47,185 bases of DNA. Source: an uncultured Verrucomicrobiales bacterium (GTDB lineage: Bacteria > Verrucomicrobiota > Verrucomicrobiia > Limisphaerales > JAYPXF01). The stretch is taken from positions 1 to 47,185 of the forward strand of contig CALBIE010000592.1 in assembly GCA_937893495.1 (NCBI GenBank), given 5' to 3'. The translations under genes were made by a program, and so were the position numbers. The first letter of the stretch is position 1; every line of letters starts with the position of its first letter. Shown one piece after another: positions 1 through 8,749 of the stretch. The notes below the pieces were generated by a model that was not told the origin of the DNA, made no database searches, and worked only from the letters and a program-made list of their open reading frames with translations.

Positions 1-137
1 AACATCAAAATAATTACAGAACGTATATGCATAGGTTTGCGGAATTGTTCACGAATGAATTCAAATGTAAAGGAGCCGACAATGTCTCGATGAAAGTTAA
101 GCATGACAACGGCTGACCAATCTTGCCAAAATCGGGA

Positions 138-1268
138 ATGCAAAAACTCCTGATTGGCATCTTCCTCTCCACCGGACTTGCTTTGGGGACGAGCGCCCAA
201 CCCTCCCGTGGCGGTGACGTCACGGATGTCCGCATCATCGACACTCTCGACCCGAACGGGCCATTCCAAAAAATCTGGGAGCCGCATTTCGCCAAATGGA
301 CCGACCGCCACTACGTCGCGTGTTATGGACTCGAGGTTCGCGGCAAAGGTGACATGGGGGACATTGTCTGTTCGATTTCTCGTGACGCCGGCAAGACCTG
401 GAGCCCGCGTGTCGCCGTCTTCGATCATCTCCAGCGCAATGGCACGGTCCAATACGCGTACAACAATTCCGTACTTTTCCGACCACCAGGGCAGGATCTC
501 ATCTGGCTCTTCGTCATGCGCGCGCCGCTGCACTACCGCGACAGCGAGAACGTGGACCTCGTCGCCGCCTACTCCGCCGATGGCGGGCTCTCCTGGCATC
601 ATGTCGAGTTGGCAATGGATTACCAGGGGCCATTGATCATTGTAGCCGGAATCGAGACGGTCCTGCGCAATGGAATTGCGCACTACCTGCTGCCGGCACA
701 TCGCAATACCCTTCGGCGCGACCCGCACGGCGATCGTCGGCAATTCATGCTGGAGAGCACGAGCCTGTTGCATTGGAAGCTGGCAGCTTACGTCGATTAC
801 CCCGCCGACCATTCCATCTTTCTGCATGAAGGGAAGACCGCTCCATCGGACGAAAGTGACGGCTTGAAGATCGTCATGCGCACGGCGGACATGAAACGTG
901 AGCGCCCGCTCAATCCGCCCGTGGCCTGGTCGTCCATCAGTGAGGATGGCGGTCGTAACTGGTCCGTGGCGAAACCGGAATCTGACCTTCCAAATTATCG
1001 GGCGAAAAGTTTCTTTGGAAGGGATTCAAACGACAGGCACATTTATGTTTACAGTGATCATGTGGACCGGACGGGGCTCTGGTACAAAACCAAATCAAAA
1101 GGCGGCCAGTGGTCGGACGCGCGCCTGTTTTATCACGAAAACAACCGCAACAGTTACCCCACACTCGTCGAAGACAAACCCGGGCAATGGCTGGCCGTCT
1201 GGGACAGTTCAAATGACCCAAAGCAAAAGCGCACCGCCATTCGATTCGGAAAGCTGAACGTCAAATGA
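138..1268 (+). CDS. Secreted sialidase-like (BNR/Asp-box) protein
   Basis: Predicted exported six-bladed beta-propeller of the exo-alpha-sialidase/BNR superfamily, 376 residues. Three Asp-boxes (S-x-D-x-G-x-T/S/N-W) are readable: SRDAGKTW, SADGGLSW and SEDGGRNW, about 81-88, 146-153 and 268-275 from the chosen start. The N-terminus MQKLLIGIFLSTGLALGTSA is a normal Sec signal peptide. The ATG at 138 was chosen because the frame upstream opens only with TTG at 123 and is closed by TGA at 114. The best Shine-Dalgarno in the area (AAAGGAG, 69-75) serves an ATG at 82 that codes for three residues only. The substrate is not determined: Asp-box folds also occur in non-sialidase glycoside hydrolases and binding proteins, and I did not identify the sialidase arginine triad with confidence. 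It stands alone, followed by a repeat-rich spacer. Confidence 0.8.
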   Translation: MQKLLIGIFLSTGLALGTSAQPSRGGDVTDVRIIDTLDPNGPFQKIWEPHFAKWTDRHYVACYGLEVRGKGDMGDIVCSISRDAGKTWSPRVAVFDHLQRNGTVQYAYNNSVLFRPPGQDLIWLFVMRAPLHYRDSENVDLVAAYSADGGLSWHHVELAMDYQGPLIIVAGIETVLRNGIAHYLLPAHRNTLRRDPHGDRRQFMLESTSLLHWKLAAYVDYPADHSIFLHEGKTAPSDESDGLKIVMRTADMKRERPLNPPVAWSSISEDGGRNWSVAKPESDLPNYRAKSFFGRDSNDRHIYVYSDHVDRTGLWYKTKSKGGQWSDARLFYHENNRNSYPTLVEDKPGQWLAVWDSSNDPKQKRTAIRFGKLNVK

Positions 1269-1323
1269 CTTGCGGTACACTGCCAAGCCAACAACGAGTG
1301 GCTGCCGACGGCAGGAGAATACG

Positions 1324-1476
1324 AGCGGTTGACGGAAGGTATGGGGTAGTTTGATTGCGCAACTCAGTCCGAATGTTGCTGCGACTCGGGAGAGTCGCGC
1401 GCCGGAACGCGGCTCTCTTGAGCCGCAGCAATGTTCAACCGACAGGTGATTGGCGAAAACCACGGCAGTTTTTCGG
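1324..1476. repeat. Intergenic double-hairpin repeat, copy 1 of a direct pair
   Basis: First of two direct copies; the other is at 1626-1776. The core 1378-1429 is an imperfect inverted repeat with 22-nt arms. Each arm folds on its own: GCGACTC-GGGA-GAGTCGC and GCGGCTC-TCTT-GAGCCGC. The first 107 nt or so differ from copy 2 at only two positions; the right edge is more diverged. No coding capacity is supported here. Confidence 0.85.
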
Positions 1477-1508
1477 TCGCTGACCGTCCGTCGAATTATT
1501 ACCAATTC

Positions 1509-1543
1509 GTAACAGCCGACGCCGGGAGGCTCATTAATTTTTT
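1509..1543. repeat. Half copy of the GTAGCAG...GAGGCTC hairpin family
   Basis: GTAACAGCCGACG followed by GGGAGGCTC and a T run resembles the left half of the complete inverted repeat at 45018-45090 (GTAGCAGACGACG, AGGAGGCTC, T run). The right half is not evident nearby. It lies between the two direct copies at 1324 and 1626, so the 1269-1803 spacer is built largely from repeat material. Confidence 0.5.
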
Positions 1544-1625
1544 GGAAAGAGCAGGCCTCGGTGGAGCGTGATGCCCTGCTGTTTTGCAATCGACGGTTCG
1601 GCGGGAATGTATCGTTTTGATGTGA

Positions 1626-1776
1626 AGCGGTTGACGGAAGGTATGGGATAGTTTGATTGCGCAACTCAGTCCGAATGTCGCTGCGACTCGGGAGAGTCGC
1701 GCGCCGGAACGCGGCTCTCTTGAGCCGCAGCAACATTACATCGACAGGTGGTTGGCGAAAACCAAGCCCAGTTTTC
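1626..1776. repeat. Intergenic double-hairpin repeat, copy 2 of a direct pair
   Basis: Second direct copy of the element at 1324-1476, offset by 302 bp, with the same two 7-bp hairpins. It ends about 30 bp from the 3' end of the minus-strand ceramidase-like gene, so it may also act as a terminator between the converging genes at 138-1268 and 1804-3213. Confidence 0.85.
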
Positions 1777-1803
1777 GTGCAACGCCGGGCAGTAGTGCTT
1801 CAA

Positions 1804-3213
1804 CTATTTCAAGACCTCACCGACCACGGTTCGAATCGCCGCGAAAGTTCGCTCTTCAACCGCTTCCGTGAATGGTCCGGAGAATTTCGTATAGACCATG
1901 TGACCACCGCCTTCATAGCCGCCTTCCTTCAGCACACGCAGCGATGGCAGATAGAAGGAAACGTCGGTTGAATAGCCCGCAAACCACAACATAGGCCCGG
2001 CAGCTTTCCCGCTGTTATCATCGCCCCTTCCGAACACTTGTTTGAAACGCAGCGAGTAATCAACCACCGTTTCGCCGCCAATCGCGACCAGCAGGATTTG
2101 ATTGCCAAACCGCGCTGCCTGCACCGGGAGATCGTACGAAGTAATCGGTGTCCGCCCCGCGTTCAATTGGCCCAGCACATAGGTTGCTTTCCAGCGTTCA
2201 TATTGATTCTTCGATTTGACCTGCCGCTCAAGCGTCGCGCGATCGGCGTGAGGCTGAAATTCCAGATGCGCGTCCGTGCGGGCAACCCGCAGTCTGTCGC
2301 CCACCTCGACCTGCTTCCCGGCCAGCGCCCGCCCGACTGCATCAGCGAGAGCCCTGCCATGCAATGCAAGATGTTCCTCCTTACGCCGGGGATGAGGATT
2401 CTGATCGCCGCCCGCACCCATCACGAACATCGCCACCGCGCCGGGATTGGCTTCCTCAAGAAATTTTTGCGCGTAGCCGGCGTAATCACCGGATGTCTTG
2501 AAAAATCCCATCGTCGTATTGTGGCACGCGTAGCCGAAGACGATCGCCAACATCTTGTCCGTAGAATCGGCGACGCGCAAAACCGGAACATGATGGTCCA
2601 CCGGCCCAATCAGTGCCCCGGCTGCATATCGTTCATCCAATTCCGCGCCCTTGTTGTTGCGCCGATTGATGGCAAAACCCGCCGTCGATTGGGATGCGCT
2701 TAAACGAGCTGGTTTCAGGTCACGCAGCGCGTCACCGATCAGATCCAGCAACCGACCATTCAACCAGTCCACGTAGTCCCGCATTTTGACCATGTATGGC
2801 TGGGGGATGTTGTGCAACGTCTCCCGATAAAGCCGCAACTCGGGACCGCAGTGCGTATGGGAACAATTCAGCAGCACATTAGCCGGTTCCAGCCCATATC
2901 GTTTCTTCGCTCCAGTCAGAACCGCGTCGGCCATCTTCGGCGTCACCACCAGCAGGTCGAGCGTCACGATGACCAACCGCGTCCCCCCTTTGCCCTGCAA
3001 TGCCAGCGCCTTGGCGCGTAGATTCAGATCGGTGCCTTCGGACGGCTTCTTGCGCGAGGCATAGCCGCCCATCCAATAAGCACCCTTCGGCGTGATGACG
3101 GTCTGCGAGACACCGGCGCGCCATTCTGAATCAGCAGCGTCAGTCGATGCCACCGAGACGAGAATCAGAATGATGGCACGCAGGACAGAATCGAGTAAGC
3201 GACGATTAGGCAT
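1804..3213 (-). CDS. Neutral/alkaline ceramidase-like exported hydrolase
   Basis: A 469-residue protein resembling the N-terminal catalytic domain of neutral/alkaline non-lysosomal ceramidases, zinc amidases that cleave the amide of ceramide. Motifs from the chosen start: SHTHCGPE (118-125, zinc histidines), GYACHNTT (227-234) and GAGGDQNP (266-273). The C-terminal Ig-like domain of true ceramidases is missing, so the substrate may be another amide or glycoconjugate. The start is placed at ATG 3213 (MPNRRLLDSVLRAIILILV, a signal peptide). The open frame continues upstream to 3294, but that part overlaps a repeat hairpin and has no signal character. It is followed upstream on the same strand by a larger paralogue at 3375-5513; the two are separated by the repeat at 3276-3347, so co-transcription is uncertain. 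Confidence 0.82.
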   Translation of the reverse strand: MPNRRLLDSVLRAIILILVSVASTDAADSEWRAGVSQTVITPKGAYWMGGYASRKKPSEGTDLNLRAKALALQGKGGTRLVIVTLDLLVVTPKMADAVLTGAKKRYGLEPANVLLNCSHTHCGPELRLYRETLHNIPQPYMVKMRDYVDWLNGRLLDLIGDALRDLKPARLSASQSTAGFAINRRNNKGAELDERYAAGALIGPVDHHVPVLRVADSTDKMLAIVFGYACHNTTMGFFKTSGDYAGYAQKFLEEANPGAVAMFVMGAGGDQNPHPRRKEEHLALHGRALADAVGRALAGKQVEVGDRLRVARTDAHLEFQPHADRATLERQVKSKNQYERWKATYVLGQLNAGRTPITSYDLPVQAARFGNQILLVAIGGETVVDYSLRFKQVFGRGDDNSGKAAGPMLWFAGYSTDVSFYLPSLRVLKEGGYEGGGHMVYTKFSGPFTEAVEERTFAAIRTVVGEVLK

Positions 3214-3275
3214 GGTGAAAAGATGCGAGACCACTTTTCTCGGGGCAAGGAAGTTATGAATGAAACATTTCGCAA

Positions 3276-3347
3276 TGTAGGCTGGGTGCCCCACCCGGAG
3301 TTCAAAGCGAAAGCCTCGATGCGCCGGGTGAGGGCACCCGGCCTACA
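3276..3347. repeat. Double-hairpin element (GCCGGGTG family)
   Basis: Bounded by TGTAGG and CCTACA. The right hairpin GCCGGGTG-AGGG-CACCCGGC is perfect; the left hairpin CTGGGTG-CCC-CACCCGG has one wobble pair. The whole is a larger inverted repeat. It is closely related to the element at 21038-21105. It lies downstream of the 3375-5513 gene, where it could terminate transcription. Confidence 0.85.
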
Positions 3348-3374
3348 GGGTTCGGGCCTGCGCCCTCTTCTGCG

Positions 3375-5513
3375 TTATCTCGCTGATTGATACAGCTTCC
3401 CGACATCTTTCCCGCTGAGCGCGCGCTTGAACACGGCCACCTCGTCCAGTCGGCCTTCCCAATTCGAGGAATTGTCGTTGCGGCCGCCGATGAAAACCTG
3501 GTCAACGAATGAAGGAATCTTCAGTTCCGCCTCAGCCTCGAGGTCGATCTGACCATTGATGTAAACCCGAATCTTTTTTCCGTCGCGCACCAGTGTCGCA
3601 TGGGTCCACGTCCAGCGTTGCAATTCGGTTTTGCCCCCGACCAAGGTCCCGTTCGAGCCGGTGGAGAAAACGATTCGGCCCTGATGCGCCGACTTCCCTC
3701 CGATGCCCAGATGATCGCCTTGAGCACCCTGCGAATGATCCCAGCCGCGCGAGAACATCCAGCCGGAAACGTCGCGCGCGTCGTCGGGCATTCCGTTCCA
3801 GAACCAGAGCGACACGGAATACCGATCACCAAGACCCTCGATGCGCGCCCGCATGCGTTCGCCGACGAAGTGAGGGGCACGATTCAATTGATTGTCGCGA
3901 TTGAACTTTGCGCTCTTCGCGCCTTCAAGCCAGTAGAGGACACCGGTTTCGTAGATGCCATCATTTCGACTGACGGCATCAATCGCCCGAGGGCCGTTGA
4001 ACTCGTCCAGCCTCCAATACGCCGCGGGCTTTTCGCCGATGATCGCCCTGGCCGCGATGCCTGATGCCGGTGCGTACGGTTTGCGCGGCTTGCCGGAAAC
4101 CTGTTCCAGCAATTGCAGATTGGCTTCCACAATCTTCGGTTCGGCCAACACTTCCAACCCGGCGGAACGCGCGGCCCAGGTGTTGTAACCTCCCACGTGA
4201 TGTTGCTCCGGCGGGGGAATATAACCATCGCCACCATTGGCAAGTTCGATCACCATCGTCTTCGGCAGCGGGCTCATCGTCTTCAATTTCAAGCCCGTCA
4301 GCGCATACGTCTCATTCGGCGTCGTCACGATGGCGATATCGCCGATGCGCAACCCCTGCACGACGATTTCCGTCTGCTGGCGTTCGTGAAGGATGATTTG
4401 TTCCATCGCGTAAACCTCGGTCTGCGTTTTCGGTTCGCGCTCACCCATTTCCGCGACCGTGCGTTGCGCCCATTCGAGCATCTGCTTGTTCGGCACGCGG
4501 TAGTTGAGCGTCATTCGGGTTTCACCCATGGCCAAATCCACATCAGCGCGATACTGGATCTTCTGGTAACTCTCCAGGGCGCGGTTCGCGAGTTGCTCGG
4601 CGTATTCGTCCACCTTCCATTCCGGCTCCTTTGGCGGATCCTTCGCCCAATTGCGCGCGGCGTAATCGCGCCGCCAGATGTCGCCGCTGCAACCGTGCGA
4701 CATCAAGCCGACAAAATCGTCATCGGCCACGAGCTTCTTCTTGAGGTTGTAACAGAACATGCCGTAGTAATCCGCGCTGAGCGCCTTCACTCCGGAGAAA
4801 TAGTGCATGGAAAAGTTGGCGAGAATGGCCAGCGGTTTACCGGCCTTGGTCTGCACGGAAATCATCGTGAGATCGGGATCCTCCGGTCCGGATTCACCCG
4901 TCACGTCGTCCCAATTGCGGCCGGAGTGCATGGTCGCGCGCACGGTCGGATTGCCGAATGGATCATTGGTGACGCGGTCGGGGCGGCGCACCCAACGACG
5001 CAACGCGGTGAACTCGGCGGCATTAGCCTTGTTCCAGCCGACACGAGCCGGTTGAAGTTTCTTTTGTGCCAGGGCGATGGCTTCCGCCAATTTTTGTATG
5101 AGATACGGCGTATAACGCGGATCGGCGCGGGTGCCCAGGCAGGCCAGCGTCGAGGGCGCGGTGTGAGTATGCGTGGCGGAAATGAGCATGTGATCCGTGC
5201 GAATCCCCGTGCGCTTGCTCGCAAGTCGTTTGGCTTCATCCAGTACCGGCCGCGCCATCATGCAACTGTCCACGACGACGATGGCCAGTTGCGTCTTGCC
5301 GTCGGCCAGGACGAGCGCGCGGGCATTGATGGGATCGGTGACTGAGGATGCCGAACGACTCGTCATTCCACCGTTGACCAACACGGGGAATTCGAGCGGC
5401 GAAACATCCACCACGACCGCACCGGCGCGAAACTCGGCATGAACTTTCGGGGTGATGAGAGCTACGGCAAACAGGGCGACGATTTGACTGATCAAACGAA
5501 AGCGGAGGTTCAT
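3375..5513 (-). CDS. Ceramidase-like hydrolase with C-terminal LamG domain
   Basis: A 712-residue exported protein with two parts. Residues about 27-490 are a neutral ceramidase-like amidase domain with ATHTHTAP (113-120), FSMHYFSG (234-241) and SHGCSGDI (272-279), matching the zinc-site motifs of the neighbour at 1804-3213. Residues about 515-712 form a LamG/concanavalin-A-like jelly roll (start AAYWRLDE; later VSLWFW, RVYINGQ and LDEVAVFKRAL), commonly a carbohydrate-binding or surface-anchoring fold. The start is ATG 5513 (MNLRFRLISQIVALFAVALI, signal peptide); the 90 residues upstream in frame lie in a hairpin-rich spacer and are not protein-like. The jelly-roll fusion suggests a polymer-bound substrate rather than free ceramide. 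The gene is divergent from the one at 5782. Confidence 0.82.
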   Translation of the reverse strand: MNLRFRLISQIVALFAVALITPKVHAEFRAGAVVVDVSPLEFPVLVNGGMTSRSASSVTDPINARALVLADGKTQLAIVVVDSCMMARPVLDEAKRLASKRTGIRTDHMLISATHTHTAPSTLACLGTRADPRYTPYLIQKLAEAIALAQKKLQPARVGWNKANAAEFTALRRWVRRPDRVTNDPFGNPTVRATMHSGRNWDDVTGESGPEDPDLTMISVQTKAGKPLAILANFSMHYFSGVKALSADYYGMFCYNLKKKLVADDDFVGLMSHGCSGDIWRRDYAARNWAKDPPKEPEWKVDEYAEQLANRALESYQKIQYRADVDLAMGETRMTLNYRVPNKQMLEWAQRTVAEMGEREPKTQTEVYAMEQIILHERQQTEIVVQGLRIGDIAIVTTPNETYALTGLKLKTMSPLPKTMVIELANGGDGYIPPPEQHHVGGYNTWAARSAGLEVLAEPKIVEANLQLLEQVSGKPRKPYAPASGIAARAIIGEKPAAYWRLDEFNGPRAIDAVSRNDGIYETGVLYWLEGAKSAKFNRDNQLNRAPHFVGERMRARIEGLGDRYSVSLWFWNGMPDDARDVSGWMFSRGWDHSQGAQGDHLGIGGKSAHQGRIVFSTGSNGTLVGGKTELQRWTWTHATLVRDGKKIRVYINGQIDLEAEAELKIPSFVDQVFIGGRNDNSSNWEGRLDEVAVFKRALSGKDVGKLYQSAR

Positions 5514-5781
5514 GCTGTTCAGTTTCGCGTAGGTGCCAGCGATGGCAAGTCGCAAGTTCGTCGCAGCACAAGGGAGCACACCCGCCCCGGGTGTGGCTGA
5601 CCGCGCCTCGCGGCCAGCGTCTTGCGCACGATACAGACACGAACGCTCGGATCGTTTCGTTGCGACCGGGTTTTCCGCGAGGGCGCAGAAAACAGCGCCC
5701 GAGGCGGGCGCGCTCCCCTTGCTATTTCGGAATTCGGGTTTAATGCTTCCAATCGCGTGCTTTGAAAATACCATTCCAATC
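5514..5781. other. Divergent intergenic region with two hairpins
   Basis: This spacer separates divergent genes. It holds CACACCCG-CCC-CGGGTGTG (5577-5595, perfect 8-bp stem) and GGGCGC-(8 nt)-GCGCCC (5681-5700). Both resemble halves of the double-hairpin elements elsewhere in the window, though no outer inverted repeat was found. Promoters for both flanking genes must lie here; I could not assign -35/-10 boxes. Confidence 0.5.
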
Positions 5782-7431
5782 ATGCCTCACTCCATTTCCC
5801 GACGACGTTCTCTGCAAATCGGAATCACCGGAGCGACTGCTGCCATTCTTAATGGGCGCTCGATTCTGCACGCTCATTCCGGGACTGAGCCGAATCACCC
5901 GACCGAACCCTGCGCGCCGGCGGAGGGCCACTCGGCGCGATTAAAGATTTCGTTGAACGATGATGTGGACGGGCATGGTATTTCGGGGTGCATTCGCATT
6001 CGCAAGGTGGGGGAAAAAGTCTGGCTGAATCTTTCTCCGTTGCTGCTGCGCACCGAGGGATTGTCAAAAGCCGTTCGCGCGCTCGGCTGGCATGTGGTGC
6101 CCGGGGCATCTGAGGTTCCCGTTCCCCCGGGCCGGCTTGAGCTTGAGGCGTTCGCGGGAATTACCACGAATCTGGTTCGGAGTGTCGTTTCGGTCGGAGA
6201 CGGAGCGATGAGCACAGTCGGTATTTCGCTGCGGCAATTGTTCAATCCATCGGAAGGCGGACACGTCGCGGGAAACACTCACGTGCATCTTCGAAGCATG
6301 ACGCGCGAGCAGGTGAATCGTTATCTCACGGAGATTCCCCAAGCCGACGGATTGGAAGTGGTGTTCGTGTCGTATCTCGAACGCGCACTGGCCGATAGAA
6401 CCTACATCAGCAACAAATACACGCCCGACGATTTTCGGAAGTTGAACGGGAAGAATCTCAGCTTCGGTTCCGGCCAGGAATATCGGCACAACTTCGGCCC
6501 CGGCGCTGAAGGCTATGGTCACGTCATGTTGCTGGAGATGGCGAAACGAATTCTTCCCGCGAGCCTTGGGCCGGGCATCACGCTGGCGGGAACGGACGGC
6601 ACACCATTGCGACCGGGCATTCGGTTGGCCAAGGACGGCGGCGCGACAATTATCTGGTGCCACAATTCCTTTGGTTCCGAGGACATCCCCAACTGGCTGG
6701 GCGGCCATGTGGATGCGCAGAACATTTTCGATGGCGGCAATCACGGGAGTTACGAGGATACCTTTTATCGCTACCTGAACCTCGGCATGCGTGTTCCGTT
6801 TTCCACCGGGACGGATTGGTTCATCTACGATTTCTCACGTGTTTATGTGCCCATGAAACCAGGGCAACCACGCACCCCGGCAGCCTGGCTGGCGGGATTG
6901 CGTCGAGGGCAATCCATCATCACCAACGGACCGTGGCTCGAGTTCAGCGTCAATCAGGCCGGGCCGGGCGATGAACTGAATTACGAGCGGCCGGAGATCT
7001 TGAACATCAAGGCGCGGGTGATTTCGCGGAACGATTTCAAGCAATTGGAGATCATTCGCAATGGGCAGGTCTTCGCGGGCATCGATTCGCGGAAGAAGGA
7101 CGGTTATTACGAATGTGAATACAGTTCGTCCGATCATCGCCATCACGCGTCCGAATGGTGGGCGGCAAGGGTCAGCGGGGATGACACACTCAAGAACGAA
7201 CTGGGCGGCAAGACGTTTGCCCATACCAGTCCCGTCTATGTCAATTTCAAGAACCGGCCGTTGTTTGATCGCGACACCGCGCGCGGGGTGATTGAGGAGA
7301 TGGAGAAAAGCACCAAGCACATCCGGCGATTTGGCAAGTTCGCGGACAAGGGGGAGGAAGAACGCGTGCTCTCGATTTATCGCGAGGCGATCAAGACACT
7401 GCAAGGGCGGTTGGACAGAATCAAGGGTTGA
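5782..7431 (+). CDS. Tat-exported CehA/McbA-like metallohydrolase
   Basis: A 549-residue protein with a PHP-type metal-dependent hydrolase core of the CehA/McbA kind (a family known from carbaryl hydrolase and McbA). Metal-ligand candidates are NTHVHL (165-170), the segment GQEYRHNF (231-238) followed by GHVML, then WCHNSFG and STGTDW. The N-terminus MPHSISRRRSLQIGITGATA carries a twin-arginine-like signal, so folded export with metal bound is likely. ATG 5782 is preferred over the upstream ATG 5743 because it gives that signal directly. The region before the core (about 50-155) is a beta-rich domain. The substrate cannot be read from the sequence. A second protein with the same motif order is encoded at 21109-22872. 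Confidence 0.75.
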   Translation: MPHSISRRRSLQIGITGATAAILNGRSILHAHSGTEPNHPTEPCAPAEGHSARLKISLNDDVDGHGISGCIRIRKVGEKVWLNLSPLLLRTEGLSKAVRALGWHVVPGASEVPVPPGRLELEAFAGITTNLVRSVVSVGDGAMSTVGISLRQLFNPSEGGHVAGNTHVHLRSMTREQVNRYLTEIPQADGLEVVFVSYLERALADRTYISNKYTPDDFRKLNGKNLSFGSGQEYRHNFGPGAEGYGHVMLLEMAKRILPASLGPGITLAGTDGTPLRPGIRLAKDGGATIIWCHNSFGSEDIPNWLGGHVDAQNIFDGGNHGSYEDTFYRYLNLGMRVPFSTGTDWFIYDFSRVYVPMKPGQPRTPAAWLAGLRRGQSIITNGPWLEFSVNQAGPGDELNYERPEILNIKARVISRNDFKQLEIIRNGQVFAGIDSRKKDGYYECEYSSSDHRHHASEWWAARVSGDDTLKNELGGKTFAHTSPVYVNFKNRPLFDRDTARGVIEEMEKSTKHIRRFGKFADKGEEERVLSIYREAIKTLQGRLDRIKG

Positions 7432-7509
7432 TGATCCTCAGTTTCCCAAGGGGGCTAAAAGTGCAATACCGAATCGAGTTGACGTTCGGTGCATTCGGGT
7501 GGTGTCCTC

Positions 7510-7614
7510 GGAGCGCGGCGTTTACGCCGCAGAAACGCCCACTTGCAACCATCGTCACCGGTATACGCATGATTCCGGCACCGCAACGCGTCTGCGGACT
7601 GAAGTCCGCGCTCC
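7510..7614. repeat. Double-hairpin element (GGAGCGCGG family)
   Basis: Outer inverted repeat GGAGCGCGG / CCGCGCTCC enclosing two hairpins, GCGGCG-TTTA-CGCCGC and GCGGAC-TGAA-GTCCGC. It lies in the 440-bp space between convergent genes. The remainder of that space carries a possible 41-codon ORF at 7730-7855. Confidence 0.8.
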
Positions 7615-7729
7615 CTCGCCGGGGCTTCGCCCGAATACGCGCCGAACCGAGGTTGATCTTGAATTGTGATTTACTCTTCAACCAACCAGAACGAAGACGG
7701 GTGGCGGAGGTTGACTGCAACGTCTGATG

Positions 7730-7855
7730 TTACTCCACAACCGAGAGCAACTCATCCGCAATTTTGAAGCGCGCCAGCTCGTTGGTGCTCAGTTGCCCAA
7801 TTTCACCTTCCTCGCGCGGGGATTGAGGGAAGATCCAAGGCGCACAGCTGCGCAT
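7730..7855 (-). CDS. Possible small protein, 41 residues
   Basis: A short minus-strand frame begins with ATG at 7855 and ends with TAA at 7730, 16 bp after the isomerase-like gene at 7872-8732, as if it were the next gene of that operon. The translation has a protein-like C-terminal half, including STNELARFKIADELLSVVE, predicted amphipathic helix. GGCAGGG lies just before the ATG, closer than an ideal ribosome site. I do not recognise the family. It could be the remnant of a longer gene or chance; the composition looks more coding than the adjacent repeat DNA. Confidence 0.3.
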   Translation of the reverse strand: MRSCAPWIFPQSPREEGEIGQLSTNELARFKIADELLSVVE

Positions 7856-7871
7856 CCCTGCCAAATGGTAT

Positions 7872-8732
7872 TCAAATCCGCAACGCCTTGTTCATTCGCT
7901 CGACGACCTGCTTCATGCGGGCGGCGTCGCCAGCGCTTACTTCGGCCGTGGCCCAGCCGTTGAAGCGGATGCCATGGAGCGCCTGTCGCACGCCCGGCCA
8001 GTCCACGTGTCCTTCGAACAGGTCGCAGTTTTTGTTGCGGTCACGATTCCGATCCTTCACGTCGATCTTGATGACGCGGTGGTCCAGCGTGCGAATCCAA
8101 TGCGGCGCGCCGCCGTAACCGTCGTGGTTGCCAATGTCGAAGAGTGCGCCCACCCACGGGCTGTCGAAGACGTCGAGATACTCCGCCCATTGTTTCGCGT
8201 CGGGCAGGAATCCGTTGCCGACATTCTCGCACAGGATGCGAACGCCCAGGCGCGCCGCCACTGGAATGGCCTTGCGAATATTCTCAATCGAACGGGCGCG
8301 AACCTGCTGTTCGTTTTCGCTCGTTGGATCAGTCACCTTGCCGATGACCAGCAGAATCGAATCCGCCCCGCAATCGTGCGCGAATTGCAGCGCGTCCTTC
8401 ATCGCCTGAAGTGCCTTTGCCCGCACGGCGGGATCGGCATCCGTCAGGCGCACCTTCCAATGTACGGAGTCATTGATGTTGTGAATGCGCACGCCGGTCT
8501 TGTCCTGCGCGACCAAAGCCTCCCGCAAATCAAACATGTCGGGAGCAAACAACGAGATGCCATCGAATCCGGCATCCTGCGCAATCTTGAATTTGTCCAG
8601 CAACGGCATCTTGCCACGAATCATGGACACCTTGACCGCCTTGAAAATACGGCCGGTGAACTGATCAGCGGAAGCGAGGACGGGAACGGCGGCGGCAGCT
8701 CCGAGTTGAGTGAGAAAATTGCGGCGATTCAT
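7872..8732 (-). CDS. Tat-exported sugar phosphate isomerase/epimerase-like TIM barrel
   Basis: A 286-residue protein of the xylose isomerase-like TIM-barrel (AP endonuclease family 2) group. The N-terminus MNRRNFLTQLGAAAAVPVLA is a clear twin-arginine signal, fixing the start at ATG 8732. Core features include GFDGISLFAPD, a segment near LGVRILCENVGNG with the metal-binding Glu, FDIGNHDGYGG, the IKIDVKDRN strand and a C-terminal TAEVSAGD with another likely metal-ligand Glu. Periplasmic members of this group are abundant in Verrucomicrobia and Planctomycetes and act on sugars or inositols (general family knowledge). It lies 17 bp downstream of the toroid cytochrome gene on the same strand, so the two are likely co-transcribed. 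The exact substrate is unknown. Confidence 0.85.
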   Translation of the reverse strand: MNRRNFLTQLGAAAAVPVLASADQFTGRIFKAVKVSMIRGKMPLLDKFKIAQDAGFDGISLFAPDMFDLREALVAQDKTGVRIHNINDSVHWKVRLTDADPAVRAKALQAMKDALQFAHDCGADSILLVIGKVTDPTSENEQQVRARSIENIRKAIPVAARLGVRILCENVGNGFLPDAKQWAEYLDVFDSPWVGALFDIGNHDGYGGAPHWIRTLDHRVIKIDVKDRNRDRNKNCDLFEGHVDWPGVRQALHGIRFNGWATAEVSAGDAARMKQVVERMNKALRI

Positions 8733-8749
8733 ACTTTGGGATCGGTCGA

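Noticed and set aside
1209-1736. Minus-strand 175-codon frame near the direct repeats
   Set aside because: It passes through both hairpin copies, has no motif, and its composition follows the repeats.
3214-3294. Longer N-terminus of the ceramidase-like protein
   Set aside because: It runs through the repeat element region and would place the signal peptide internally.
4113-5345. Long plus-strand frame opposite the LamG ceramidase-like gene
   Set aside because: Composition (Arg/His-rich) and lack of motifs mark it as the antisense shadow of the minus-strand gene, which has complete zinc motifs.
6064-6744. Minus-strand frame inside the CehA-like gene
   Set aside because: No conserved domain; the plus strand has the metal-site motifs and Tat signal.
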